Assembly (NCBI RefSeq): GCF_009389715.1
Contig: NC_052399.1
Coordinates: 16,123,646-16,187,645, forward strand
Length of the DNA stretch: 64,000 nucleotides
Reading direction: 5' to 3'
Origin: Phoenix dactylifera
Taxonomy: Eukaryota > Streptophyta > Magnoliopsida > Arecales > Arecaceae
Part shown: positions 1 to 11,516 of the stretch, piece after piece
How positions within the stretch are numbered: position 1 is the first letter of the stretch
Layout of the letters: each line of letters begins with the position of its first letter
Made by a program: the position numbers and the translations under genes
The notes under the pieces: model-generated
What the model was told of the DNA's origin: nothing
Database searches by the model: none
The model's input: only the letters and a program-made list of their open reading frames with translations

Positions 1-1512
1 ATCCTAAAACCGAATAGGATGTACAAACACCCCAGTCATGGTAAAATCACAGATTCGACAGAGGACAAGAGTTTGCTCTAATTGTAGTAAAACTTATCAT
101 AGATAAAAAAATGCAGGAGTTTGACGTATGTAATCAAGCAGCTAACTTCAAAATATGAAGTCATGAAACTACTCATTGGATGAATCGCTTTGGCAATAGA
201 CAGAGGAAACATGTAGAACTCAAAAGATAATATAGCTTATCACAAAATATATAAGCTAAAAAATTTGAGATAACTTGTGCAGGAAAAAAAATATCAGATC
301 TAAGCATCGGAAAATAAGGTAACTGACAAATGCGGGTTCAAACACCCTTTATGGGTGCATGACAAGATTGAAGTCTTTCATTCCCATTATCCATGGCAAT
401 TATCATATGCCAACTCTAAGTATACAAATAACCAAAGTTTCTACAGCTATCACTTTCAAAAGGTTTGGCAAATTAGCTTCATATCAAATATTTCTAATTA
501 ACAATAACTTTAGGCCAATGTTGCACGGATATGCAAACCAGCTCATAGAATTTGTGTCGGTTAAGTACTATAATTGGATATACCCAAGAAAAACACATGG
601 ATACTGCCAAATTTTTATTTTAGTTGTAGCTTCTAAATATTGTTAGAGTTGGTCAACTCCAAGAACGAGAATAACCCACTACAACAATGTCAAAAGTGAA
701 CTTTTGTTCTTTTCAACATTGGTCAAGAATATTGGTATTACAATAACTTTGCTACATGCTGTTGTTCCAATATTTGTAAGACGATTGGGAAGCTTCAATG
801 AGAAACATGCATATTGGAAGACCTTAAAACATAATATATTTTATATTTTCATGTACACAATATTTAATTTAAATATATTTAAATTATTTCCATGTATCCC
901 TGTATCTCCTTTTCTTTTTTTGCCCTTTCGTCGAGTCAAGAACATGGATCCACACACAAATCTGACTCGTGTTAACGTCAACAATAGTACAGGCTGCTAC
1001 TAACCTGGATATGGTTGTCAGAAAATGATGCAACATAACAGGTCTCAAGCACATGCCCTCACGATTAACGCATATCACTGTAAAGTTCTTGAGGGTTTCA
1101 TAGTACACGACTAGAGAGACCACTTTCTGGCAATCAACAATAGTGGTGGTGGTGGTGGTGGTAAAAATAATAATAAGTAGTAACAATAAAACAAAAAAGT
1201 ATAGCACATATAAGTAAATCTACTCCTTTCAAAGGAGGAGGACTAGATGAAGATACAAAATCCCATATCTTTTCAACTAAGGGTACACTTTTAAATGTTT
1301 GAAAGATTTCTCGCTACAATAAAAACTATTTATTAGTAAGTGTTGAACCTCACTAAAACTCTCCATACCAAGTTCCCTTCCTAGCTATTGACCATGATAC
1401 AGCAAATACACAAACAAGAACCAGAAAAGTAACAGGAAAATCAGAATAGAAAAATATAGTATTTTGTTGATTTTTAAAGTAGAATATGGAAGAAAAAAAA
1501 TAAGGCCAGTAC
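1..1512 (-). other. Intron of the KH-domain gene (continues past left edge)
   Basis: The third KH domain of the gene to the right is cut by a GT donor at 1512-1511 on the minus strand, so this stretch should be intron. I looked on the minus strand for the rest of KH3 and for more KH exons and saw none, so the intron is probably at least 1.5 kb and the following exons lie outside the window. It holds AT-rich sequence and a short GGT/CCA triplet run near 1141-1162. No gene is seen on the plus strand. Confidence 0.6.
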
Positions 1513-3019
1513 CGCAGGACCCGATATGACTATGATGCGATCATCTGATTCAGGTTCAGTCTCAAGAATTTTGATTTCGCAGCCTGTTTCGTGTTGAAGA
1601 GTCTTAATAATGCTCCCTCCTTTTCCAATCACACTTCCAACTTTGTCATTGGAACACATCAACCTATAAGTTAGTAGCTCTAGAGAAACTGGAGGCTGGC
1701 CCGCCACAGCAGCCCCTCCATGGAATTTAGAAAAAGGGGGAGCAATGCTTGAATGATAATCAGCAATATCATATGGTCTACTGGAAAAAGATGGTCCCTG
1801 AATCGGACGATGATAGCTTGCTGGTGGAAGACCTTCTGGCTGAGGAATAGAAGAAAATGAATGAGATGATGGCCCAGAAGGAACAGTTGCAGGAAATGAA
1901 TCACGATCACGAGGTGGATTCTCTAGCAGCTGCTGAGAAACAGATTGGAGCGCTTTCCTCACTGAATCAACAGCTCCTGTGATCTGCAGAAAATTATTAA
2001 AAAGGAACACTAATCATTCAACAAATATTATAAGCAAGGATTTGAGGTATGCTTCTTTAAAAGACTCGAATCCAAGGATGCATACAAAGCAAGGATGAAC
2101 ATGAACAACCAAATGATGAAAAGATTTTCTTTTAATTAAAAAAAAGGAAAGAAGAGAGAGAGAGAGTAATGCAATAAACAATGCCAATTAGAAAACCCTA
2201 AAAGTGAAAGACCGATAGAAATCATTCACACTCTCTGAAACCTTTGCGATTAAATTTCAAAATTAATTTGCCTTCTATGCATAAAGACACTCAGATAAAA
2301 AAGTAAATTTGTACCTGGACAATTTCGTCATTTGGCGAAGCACACAGAGGAAGTTTGTCTCTTGGAAGTATTCTGATCTGGGCCCCACTTTCAGCTGACA
2401 TTTGCTTGATTACACTTCCACCCTTCCCGAGAAGACAACCAACTTGGCTAGAAAGAACAAGTAATCTCACAGTAACGGAAGAATACTTGTTGCTCGATTC
2501 ATCGCCACCATCACTCTCTACTTCACCTTCAATTGTCCTCTCAAAAACAAGCAGGAGAGCCTTAAGCGCCGGAGATGTCTTCTCTAATTTCACGTCCTCT
2601 ATGGCATCAATTTCCTCTTTCCTTTCATCATTAGCTGCACCTTCCTTGGTATCATCACCACCATCAGCAGCTTCTGCATCTTCATCACCTTCCTTACCTT
2701 GCTCTTTACCAACTTCTGCATCTTTTTCTGAACCAGTTATAACAACTACCCTCTCATCACATCCAGGAACAATTTCTTCAAGTCTAATCTTTGCACCAGT
2801 CTCCTGGCGTATCCTTGCTATAATGCTGCCACCTTTACCAATCACACTTCCAGATTTGGAAGCAGGGCAAAGCATCCGGAATATAATAGCCCCAGATACT
2901 ACTTTCAACTGATTCTGCTGTGTGATGGAAGATGTGATCTTTTGTAACTTGCCCCTGCCATTCGGTTCTATAAGGCTACGTTCAAAAGGTCGCTTTGAAG
3001 GTGTAAATGGAAAAGCCAT
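1513..3019 (-). CDS. KH-domain RNA-binding protein (HEN4-like), 5' part, 3' end outside window
   Basis: Two coding exons are visible: 3019-2315 (residues 1-235) and 1983-1513 (residues 236-392), joined in phase 0 by a GT..AG intron (2314-1984). The protein has three KH domains, each with a GKGG loop for single-stranded RNA: KH1 (loop residues 61-64), an acidic Glu/Asp-rich insert (about 100-147), KH2 (loop 198-201), a Pro/Ser-rich linker (about 257-335), and KH3 (loop 355-358), which is cut by the donor at 1512. Plant members with this layout usually have four or five KH domains, so at least one more exon is expected to the left. They act in nuclear RNA processing; HEN4 helps process AGAMOUS pre-mRNA. 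I chose the ATG at 3019, 12 nt after the acceptor AG at 3032-3031; no ATG lies between them. The exact subfamily is uncertain. Confidence 0.88.
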
Positions 3020-3030
3020 GCCCTCTGCCA

Positions 3031-6000
3031 CTGAACACCAAAAGAAAAATTAGGAGGTAGAGATTACCAACATAAAGAAACAAAACATCAATCAAGGAAA
3101 AAGGAAAACCATTATGGACACTGGGATTTGCCTGAAAAAAGACACAAAAAGAGCAACATACGAAAACCAGAATATTTAACAGGATATCCTGAGATCAGAT
3201 ATTTAGTCATGTAGAATTCACATCATGTGGTTGTCATGCTACCCTCTAACAAGTACAAACCAGTCCCATTTCTATAAAACCTTGCTATGTAACATCAACC
3301 ATTGTCTAATCAGTTAGTAAAAAACTACATAGGTTATTCTGGTTTGGCTGGATTTGGTGGATATGGTGGCTAATCTCAACAGCAGAAACCATAACACGCA
3401 CAAAATAACTATGATAAGGACCCCTTGAACGTGTAATACAAAGAAAAGCCGTGAACATCTGATTCTGGAACCCTGAAATAAAAATAGCAGTGTGAAAGTC
3501 ACCCAATGAAAGAAAAAGTACAACGGAAAAAGGAGGGGCAAAAGAATATACGTCTACACTTAACAAAACAGCCAAATCACACAAAAACAGAAAACAAAAT
3601 ACACACAAAAAACTGCATACATAAGCAGGATATGAGTTGGCAAATTCGTAGCACAATAACAATAAAAATAACTGATTTGAGCTATTTTATCCTTTCCTTT
3701 TCTGCTTGATGGATCACATCAATCTCAAAATATCCCATACACAATATCGCCTAGTCCACAAATAGTTTTATTGTCACAAATATATATATAACCGCTCAAT
3801 TAAAATGAGACGAACACAAATCTTAGAAAAATGCTGAATGCATAAAGATTTTTTTCGTTTAACCCAATAATGAAAGTCTTATGCTAAAATGTATCATCCT
3901 CATTTACTTGTCTAATGGTTAAAAAGTCAAGTTCACAGGTCATGTTTTCCTATGACAAGCTCTCAGACATTATCAACTATTTACCTACATTCAACTCAAC
4001 ATATTTCCATGAGTTGTTGCCACAAACCATGTAGTTGTATTCCAATTCTAGTTGTAATCCAATTCCAGAAGACAAATGCTACTACGATAAACTCTTCGAA
4101 GGCATAGGGAGAAATCCCATGCCCTTTCCAGTTGTTGAGAACTATAGAGGAAGTAGTTAATAGAAAGTAATCAGCAGAAGAACTGATCGCAAGATCAACC
4201 CAGATGGGAATAAAAGAAGAGAAAAAAAATTAAAATGGTTCAACATTAGAAATATAGCCAAAACCCAAGACAAAGCAACAAGAAGTACGTAGAAACTAGA
4301 TAACTCAAGTAACAATCACAGCCCAAAAATTAAATCCAAGAAGAAAATAGAATAACACAAAATGTTAATTGTAGTAAACCACCAAAAGCTTAAAGAAGAT
4401 TTGCCTTTTATACTTATCTTCTAAAGAAACTCTTGGGTATAAGAATGTTTGGACATAATTCTAAATCTTTTGTTTAAAAATCATGCACTTTGGTGATCAT
4501 GCTGCCCAAAAACAAGCCTACAAATATTCTCCCATATTTAGTACACTCAATCCATTGTTTTTGCAAGCAACCAGCTATACAGCATGTAGATGAACATTGT
4601 TTTCAAAATCAGCTGCAGCATCCACTTTAGTGATTTCGCACCTAAGCAGCTATGCCATGTGTCACCGCAGCCTCATATAGTGCAAGGGCCTAAAGCATCG
4701 ATATAGTGAGTGAAAAGCTGTATTGTTGCTTTATACCAGGTGCTGGACTGTTCCTAATTGGACTTGTTCAGCAATTAGACAATGATTTGACATGTTGATA
4801 TCTATTAAAAGAAGGGTCGCATCACTTATTCTGTGCTCTAATCGAACAGAAAGTGGGAAAGAAGAAGGGAAGAGAAGAATGAAGAGTGAGAAACAAAAAG
4901 GCATCCTTCCAAGCATTGCACCACCAAAGATCCAATGCTAGAGCTCCCGCTTCACAGCAGACACACCACCTAGCATGTCAGACATCTTTATTTTTGGCTG
5001 ATGCTACATGATCATAAACATCTTCATCATATGTTTATTATGTTTGGCGGATGATAATAGTTGTCATTAGATTATGGACCTTTTACATCATATGAATGTG
5101 GATATGGTATTTGATGTTAGGTTGATAATGTTTTATAGCTTATCATTTTTTTTGCATGAAGTTGATGTATTGGTATCTATTCTCAGTACGAAAACACTGA
5201 TATGCTTTAACAGGTGTCTTTGAGTTCATAGTACCCACTATCTGCTTTAAAACCATCTAGCCTTTACAAGCCCATTATCTGCTTTTTTAATACACTCTGG
5301 CTGAATTCTAAATCAAGAGGTCATATGCTGAGTTAAGCTGCTCAATGTTTGTGGAAGATGACAAACTTGAAATGCAAAAAAAAGGACATGAAAAAGAAAC
5401 TTCAATAAGGCCTCTTTGAGTGTGTAAATGAAATCTCCGTGCCTTGTTTTGAACACCAAAACAAAAAATAGATGGTGACTATAGAAACAACCAGTACATC
5501 AACCAAAAGATAGGCAAGATCAAAACTTACAAATATGGTCCAATTGTGTGGGACATGGAAACGAAATGTTTTTCATTAAGACATGAAAACCAGGACGAAA
5601 TTTGAAAAACTAACAAAGAGCATAACAAATTTTATTCATTCAACCATCATATGCCCACCCCCCACCGCCACCACCATTTGAGAAAGGGAATTGCATGAAT
5701 TAAAAATTTTATATAAAGATTCAGTCACAATAAGACAACTTCAAAGTATAACACTAAGCAATCAAGAATAAACATTTATTTGTAAAAAAACAAAATAGGA
5801 AAAATCTTGTTTCTTCAGCAATTCTCCATACAAAAAACATGCGTCCTTAGTGGTTCAAAAACTCATCAAATGATCATCAGGTTTCACTGTGACAAGTTCT
5901 CAGAAGTTATCAGCTGTATGCCACATGCTATCAAGCACATTCATGAATTCTAGTTACAGATCTTGCAATTATATTCCAGTTCAAGAGAAAAAAAAATAAT

Positions 6001-7136
6001 GCCATAAAGTCTTCTTGTGGAGAATTTGGCGGCGATGGCAGAAAAAATTCAACAGCAAAAACCCTCACACATATAACATAGCTATCGGGAAGGGGGGAAG
6101 ATAGGGCATCAGTGGAATGAACATGCCCTTCCCTGCTTCTCTCGGAACACCAGGAAAAGAAAATAGGTTGAAAACTATTAACAGAAAGAAATAACCAATA
6201 CATCAAGCCATAAAAAAGCACGGAAACCAGAATGAAAACAAATATTATTTAGCAGAATCATAACTTAATATAGATGCAATAAATTATAGAGGCTTACTTT
6301 CTTTCTTTTATTGATACATAGACGGATTCAAGCTTACAATCTGGCATTTAGAAAAAACTACTCGATCAATCAATTCACAGTTGTAACTTGAAAACTATAT
6401 AGTGATTAGAACAAAACAAAATCAAACACTAGCAAAAGAATGGCTACCCTATAAAAGGTAAATTTTTTGATCTTCTCTGATGGGCAAAAGTACATGTGCA
6501 GTAATTTTGATACCTAAATGCACATCCCTGATAGTTTACAAAAGCATACCCAGTGGTCACCAAAATTCTCTGTGACAGCCAATCAGACATTAGCGACTAC
6601 TTACCTACATGGATAAACCATCACATTTTTGTGAATTCAACAGGTCATGGTCTACACTAGCTGAAGATATCACACGTAAAATGAGTCCACGATTTTCTTT
6701 ATTTCTTCCCTTACAACTTTTCCTACTAATTCAATGATAGAAAGGGCAATCAAAAACGTTTCTTTTCGAATCAAGCCCCCGAAAACTACCGGAAAAATTA
6801 AAAATATTTAGCACTGATTATATGAAAGCCGGTGTATCCAGAAATTTTCCCAGAAAGCGCAAGAAGATATATTGTGACCGCAAAACTCTAGGGCAAGAGG
6901 TAAAATTAAAAAAAAAGGAAGGGTAGAAATCGAAAAGATTGAGAACGAGAAAGAACGAGAAAGAGAGAGAAAAAGAAAAAGGGAAAAATAGAAAACAGTT
7001 CCGGCGAATGATGTGGGAGGCATAAACCCTAGTTTTTACCCCTTTTCCGCCGAAAATTTGAGGACGGACCAAAATAGGAGGCAGAGGGGAGAGATGAGAG
7101 GGAGGGAGGAGACGGAGGAGGAAAAGACGCCCTCAC
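3031..7136 (-). other. Long 5'UTR intron of the KH gene with diverged internal duplications
   Basis: The intron is bounded on the minus strand by a GT donor at 7136-7135 (AAGAG/GTGAGG) and an AG acceptor at 3032-3031. I see no independent gene in it. By eye it holds several diverged copies of the segment that spans the first coding exon's edge (about 2985-3130): around 4095-4200, 5400-5520 and 6095-6230. A second unit (the part around 'gacaag.tctcag') recurs near 3940-4080, 5885-5980 and 6570-6650. This suggests old tandem duplications of about 1-2 kb units inside the gene. The copies keep no useful reading frame. Confidence 0.6.
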
Positions 7137-7272
7137 CTCTTCGATCGAGAACGGCCGCTTCTGCTCCGAAGAAACCCTAGCCAAAAGCACGGGCGAATAG
7201 AAGAACGACGAGGGCCAGAACGAGAGTCGCTTACTCTCGTAACCCGGAAACCAAGCGAACGAAAAAGAGCAT
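7137..7272 (-). other. 5'UTR exon of the KH gene
   Basis: This GC- and pyrimidine-rich stretch lies about 25-30 nt downstream of a TATA box and ends at a good donor (AAGAG/GTGAGG). It contains a possible short upstream ORF of 13 codons that begins with an ATG at 7273, right at the predicted transcription start, so its inclusion in the mRNA depends on the exact start. The right boundary is estimated. Confidence 0.55.
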
Positions 7273-7297
7273 CGGCCCAAACGATCTAAGCTTGCCC

Positions 7298-7305
7298 TAT
7301 TTATA
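7298..7305 (-). promoter_or_regulatory. TATA box of the KH gene
   Basis: The minus strand reads CCTATAAATAGGG here, a consensus plant TATA box, about 30 nt upstream of the 5'UTR exon. The next 250 bp upstream (7306-7552) show no gene; open frames there are short. Confidence 0.65.
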
Positions 7306-7552
7306 GGATCCAGGGAACGACGCTACAAGGCCTTCCACTACGCACAATACATGCTCTGCTGCTTGACACGTGGATATCAAAAACAAATACAAAAGTTTTA
7401 GTACGGTACGCCCAAGTTGGCACCCAGACGTGGCTATGATCCGTCAAGGAGAGAGTCCAATTCAAGCAGAAGCTATTTTGCGACGCTGAAATCCACTTAT
7501 TAATGCGTGGCGCGCTTGCAAGACGAAATAAAAATGGACGAAGGCCGCGATC

Positions 7553-8551
7553 GGGGGATGTACGGCACAAACAAGATCATCCCTGATGATCCAAATACTG
7601 GAATAATTTGATTTCTAGTGATCTAAGATCAATGTGTTCGGTAGATCATGATCCAGTGATTAAAAATCTCCGGATATCCATGAGTAACTTGTTTGGTATG
7701 TTACGGAGATTCAAGATCACCGACCACATAATACTATAAATACCTATAATATATCTTAGATAGATTTTTTATATGTTTTTAATTCTCATTAATAAAAAAT
7801 GTAAGTCAATATGCTAATTCCTATAATAGCGCCATAATTTTGTCACATATTCTACTTTTAGTAACCCTTATCATATATTTATTAATCATATAAAATATTA
7901 ATATATTTATCAATATATTAAGTATTAATATATTCTATAAAAATATATTTATTACTCCTATAAATTATTAATTTTATAAAAATATGTTATTTTTCATTAT
8001 AGAATTAATATTTTTATTTATACTTATAATAGATTTTTTAATACTAATAATTATTGTGATTAGAAATATAAAGTAGATAGGAGTAATATATTTAATATTT
8101 TTATATAAATATAAAATATAATAACATATTTCTACTATAATTTAAAATTATTCTTCAATAATAATAGGATAACAATATGATTAGTAATATATTATAATAT
8201 AATATATATATATATATATATTATTAATATAATATATAATATCAACATAATATATATATATAATATTGACATAATATATTGATGGTATATTGATATATTT
8301 ATTTTTTTACAAAATTAAGGGATATTTTTGTCTTTAATTTTCAATCCAAGATCACTATTCTAGAGTGATCTTGGATTTCCGACCTCAATGACGGGTATTC
8401 TATCATCGAGTTGGGCAGTGACTTGAAGAGTGGATGTGATTTAGGATCACCGCCACGTAAGATCACCGTGATGCAACCAAATGCGGTGATTTTATCATCT
8501 TCATCCATATTATTCTTGATTCTGGGACGATCATCTCATACCAAACGCCCC
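7553..8551. mobile_element. Candidate non-autonomous DNA transposon with an AT-rich core
   Basis: The left edge (GGGGGATGTACGG..., followed by GATCATCCC) and the reverse complement of the right edge (GGGGGCGTTTGGTATGAG, followed by GATCGTCCC) resemble each other over about 45 nt with several mismatches. Both ends are rich in the subterminal motif GATCACCG/AGTGATC (about 7700-7720, 8345-8365, 8440-8475). The core (about 7730-8310) is almost pure A/T with no coding capacity. The CGTTTGGTATG end is like PIF/Harbinger or hAT MITEs. I could not find a convincing target duplication, so family and left boundary are uncertain. Confidence 0.35.
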
Positions 8552-8623
8552 CATAGTTTATAAGTATATGGTGCACATTATTTGGTGATCCTTCATCTAC
8601 TGCTGGCGGCCACCCATGGATAC

Positions 8624-11503
8624 TGTCACGCCCCGGATCCGGATCCGTGACACGGCCGTGCTATTGCCGACTATCGCCCACAGTAGCACGCAGCCTCATA
8701 CAGGGGTAACAGGTAGCCAAAAAGGATTCATCCTTATATATATATTAAAAGTTTGCAGTACAACCTTCAAGTTTGAAACCAAAAATACAGAACTTTTATG
8801 CTATTCAAATGTACAGAAGTATATAAGCTTCTCCAAAAATACGAAGCTCTGTAACAAAATAAAAACATATCTGATGGCGATCACTGGTGAGGATCTGAAA
8901 GAAAACGAAACACAAACAGATGTGAGCTACACGGCTCAGTAAGTAATCCTGCATAATCCTACCGGATCAACCAGTAGACTAAACATGTAAATCAGGGTTT
9001 TGAAAAGCTGACATGCATGTTTATCTAATAATCATCCTGGCATAATAAGTATGCAATTTAAACAAAGCAGTAGTGCAAATCACAAAATTTTCATATTTAT
9101 ATGCATATGAAACCGTGCCCCCCCGGCATGCCGTGGTCCTTTTTCTCTCGGATGCTACTGCGAAGTCAGACTCGGCTACTGGCGGGGCCAGCTCAGTTAC
9201 TATTCAGCCACTGGCGGGGCAAGCTCAGTTACTATTCAGCCACTGGCGGGGCAGGCCCAATTCCAATTCAGCCACTGGCGGGGCAGCTCAGTTACTATTC
9301 AGCCACTGGCGGGGCAGCTCAGTTACTATTCAGCCACTGGCGGCTCAGTCATTCTCAGTAGCATCTTTGAGCCCATTATAGTGCCTCTGGGCTAGCTAAG
9401 ACTTTATAAACTTACATGCATGATTATAATATCAGTATCATCATGTTGCATACATAGCCATAGCTTCTGCGATCATTAAAGTTACTTATGCATTGTAACA
9501 TATCATGTATGAAACATATATACTTAAAATAAATGCTTAGGAACATTAATAACATAACATGATCCATAACAGGATTAGGACAGGTTACTTACAGTGATTC
9601 ATTTTCTCCCAAGTTTCTTACGTCCTGGTGACGGATCCTGAGTCACTTAAAATCACATTATAATGAGCATATTATTTCCTTTTACTTGTTTGGATTCTAC
9701 CCGAAATTTAGCCCAAGTCTAATGTGTTCATATTGGAGCCTTGATTGGGTCCATATGGTTTAATTGGCCTTCTAATTGGTCATTAGGCTTAATCCCAAGT
9801 TTAATTTGGGTTTAATTTTGGTTAAATTTATAGTCTGGCTTGTCCAGACTTAGCCCAATTTGATTGGGCTCGGGTTTAGTCAAATTTGGCTAAACCCTTT
9901 CCCCTTTTTTTTCTCTTTTTCTTTTTCTTTTTCTTTTTCTTTTTCTTTTTCTTTTTCTTTTTCTTTTTCTTTGGGCTTAACGGGTTGCGGGTTCGGATTC
10001 GGATCCGACCCGCGAACCCGTTATCAGGTTTTCTTCCCCCCTTCCAGAGGCTTCCGCCTCTTCATCTCCCGCTCTCCTCTCTCTCCTCTCTTTTCTCCTT
10101 CGTCTCCACCGAAACCATGCCTCCGGCCGGTCCTCCGGCCCCCTCCTTCTCCTCCGGCCAGATCTGTGGCCTTCTCCCTCTCGGTCACTCCCTCTCCTTC
10201 TCTCTCTCTTTCTCTTTCTTTCTTCTTTGTTTTCGCCGAGACCCTAGCCTCCGGCCGAGCCCTCGGCTTTCTTCTTCTCCTCCGGCCGGATCTACGGCCT
10301 CCTCTCTCTCTCCTTTCCTCCCTTGCTCTCTCTTTCTTCTTTTTTTTTTTCTTTATTTTCACCGAAACCCTGACTTCCGGCCCACCGAAACCCTCCTCTT
10401 CTTCCTTTTTCTTCCCTTGCAGGCGGCCGGGGAGACGAGGCTCCCCCCGATCTACCAACCGAGGTGGAGTTTCCCCCCCGGAGCGCCGGCGGAAGGGAAG
10501 GCCAGCCCTTCCTCCCTCCGAATTAATGCCGGAGAGGGGAAGGGCTCGGAGATGGGTCGGGATCCGGCTATAAACGAGAGCCTCCACCCGCTCCATCCAC
10601 GGCAAGGCATGGCCGGAGGGGATGAAGCCTCAAGGTCCGGTGAGTTCTCTTTTTTTTTTTTTTTCTTTCTTTCTTTCTTTCTTCTTTTTCTTTTCTTCGG
10701 TCCTTCCTTCCGGCACCACCACCCCTTGCCGGAGAAGACGTGGTGGTCCGGCCGGGGCTGGCGGCCCTGTGGCCGCCTCTGTTGTCGTCCCGGCCAGATA
10801 TGGCGGCCTGGGTTGCCCCCCCCCCCCCGAACCCCAAGGTACCCGCGGCCGAGGCCGCGGTGTCCGGTTCGTCAACAGGCCGAACCCGGTTGGGTTCGGT
10901 CCGGATGGTCGCGGCCTGTGAGTCCGGCCCGACCCAGGGATTGTGGGTTTTTCTCCCTCTCCTGTGCCGGCCTCCTCCCCTCTATGTCACTGTTGACACA
11001 GAGGGGAAGAGCACCCCACAGAGGGGTTTCTCCATGCTTTATAATTTTATTAACAGGGAGTCCATACCTGGTTTTAGTCGGGTGTAGTCGGGCAGTGCTT
11101 CCTCCCTGGTAGTCCCCCCTTCTTCAGAGCTTCAGGGCTCCTTGGCCTTAGGCTCCAGGGCTTCGGCTCCCTCTCTCTTTCTCTCGTTCGGTGTTTAGGG
11201 GGGTCTGTGATTTGGGGTTGCCGGCAGAGGCTTAAATATTTGTTTAGAGGATGAAACCCCCCTCTGAGAGGTCCCATCCTCTCCTTTCCTCCATACTTCG
11301 GGACTGGCCGCCGCCCCCCTTGTCTCCGGCGCGCCGGCATCGGCTGCCAGCAGGGGGTGCGGTAACCCCTCCCTGTCGGTCTTATCCCTTCGTTTTTTTT
11401 TTTTCCTGATAATAATTATGCTAGCTACAGTGAAATTTGGGCCCAACCCTTAACTGGGCCTATTTCTTATTGGGCCTAGTAGGTTGTGGGCCCGGACATT
11501 ACA
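8624..11503 (-). repeat. 3' LTR of the Ty3/gypsy element
   Basis: This is a near-identical direct copy of 15487-18363, with TG..CA ends. It contains a block of about 31 bp tandem repeats (9172-9352), a (TTTTTC)n run (about 9905-9972) and long C/T-rich stretches. These give long low-complexity open frames that are not genes. Confidence 0.93.
9172..9352. repeat. 31 bp minisatellite inside the LTR
   Basis: About six copies of a unit near GCCACTGGCGGGGCAGCTCA plus GTTACTATTCA stand head to tail, some with 1-2 bp length changes. The same array is in the other LTR at about 16037-16215 and differs there by a single base, so it predates this insertion and belongs to the family. Confidence 0.85.
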
Positions 11504-11516
11504 TCCTTCCCCCCTT
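11504..11516 (-). other. Polypurine tract of the Ty3/gypsy element
   Basis: On the minus strand AAGGGGGGAAGGA directly abuts the 3' LTR start (TGTAATG...). This is the expected plus-strand priming site. Confidence 0.8.

Noticed and set aside
359-1003. Two plus-strand frames of 95 and 99 codons near the left edge
   Set aside because: They are AT-rich, with no domain, and lie within the expected intron of the minus-strand KH gene.
2355-2912. 185-codon plus-strand frame over the KH gene
   Set aside because: It is the antisense shadow of the KH coding exon, Ser-rich because of the acidic stretch on the other strand.
9860-11112. Long open frames (up to 408 codons) in the LTR, and their counterparts at 16731-17778
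   Set aside because: They are low-complexity Phe/Leu/Ser/Pro/Arg frames made by C/T-rich and (TTTTTC)n sequence inside the LTRs. They have no domain and occur in both LTR copies.
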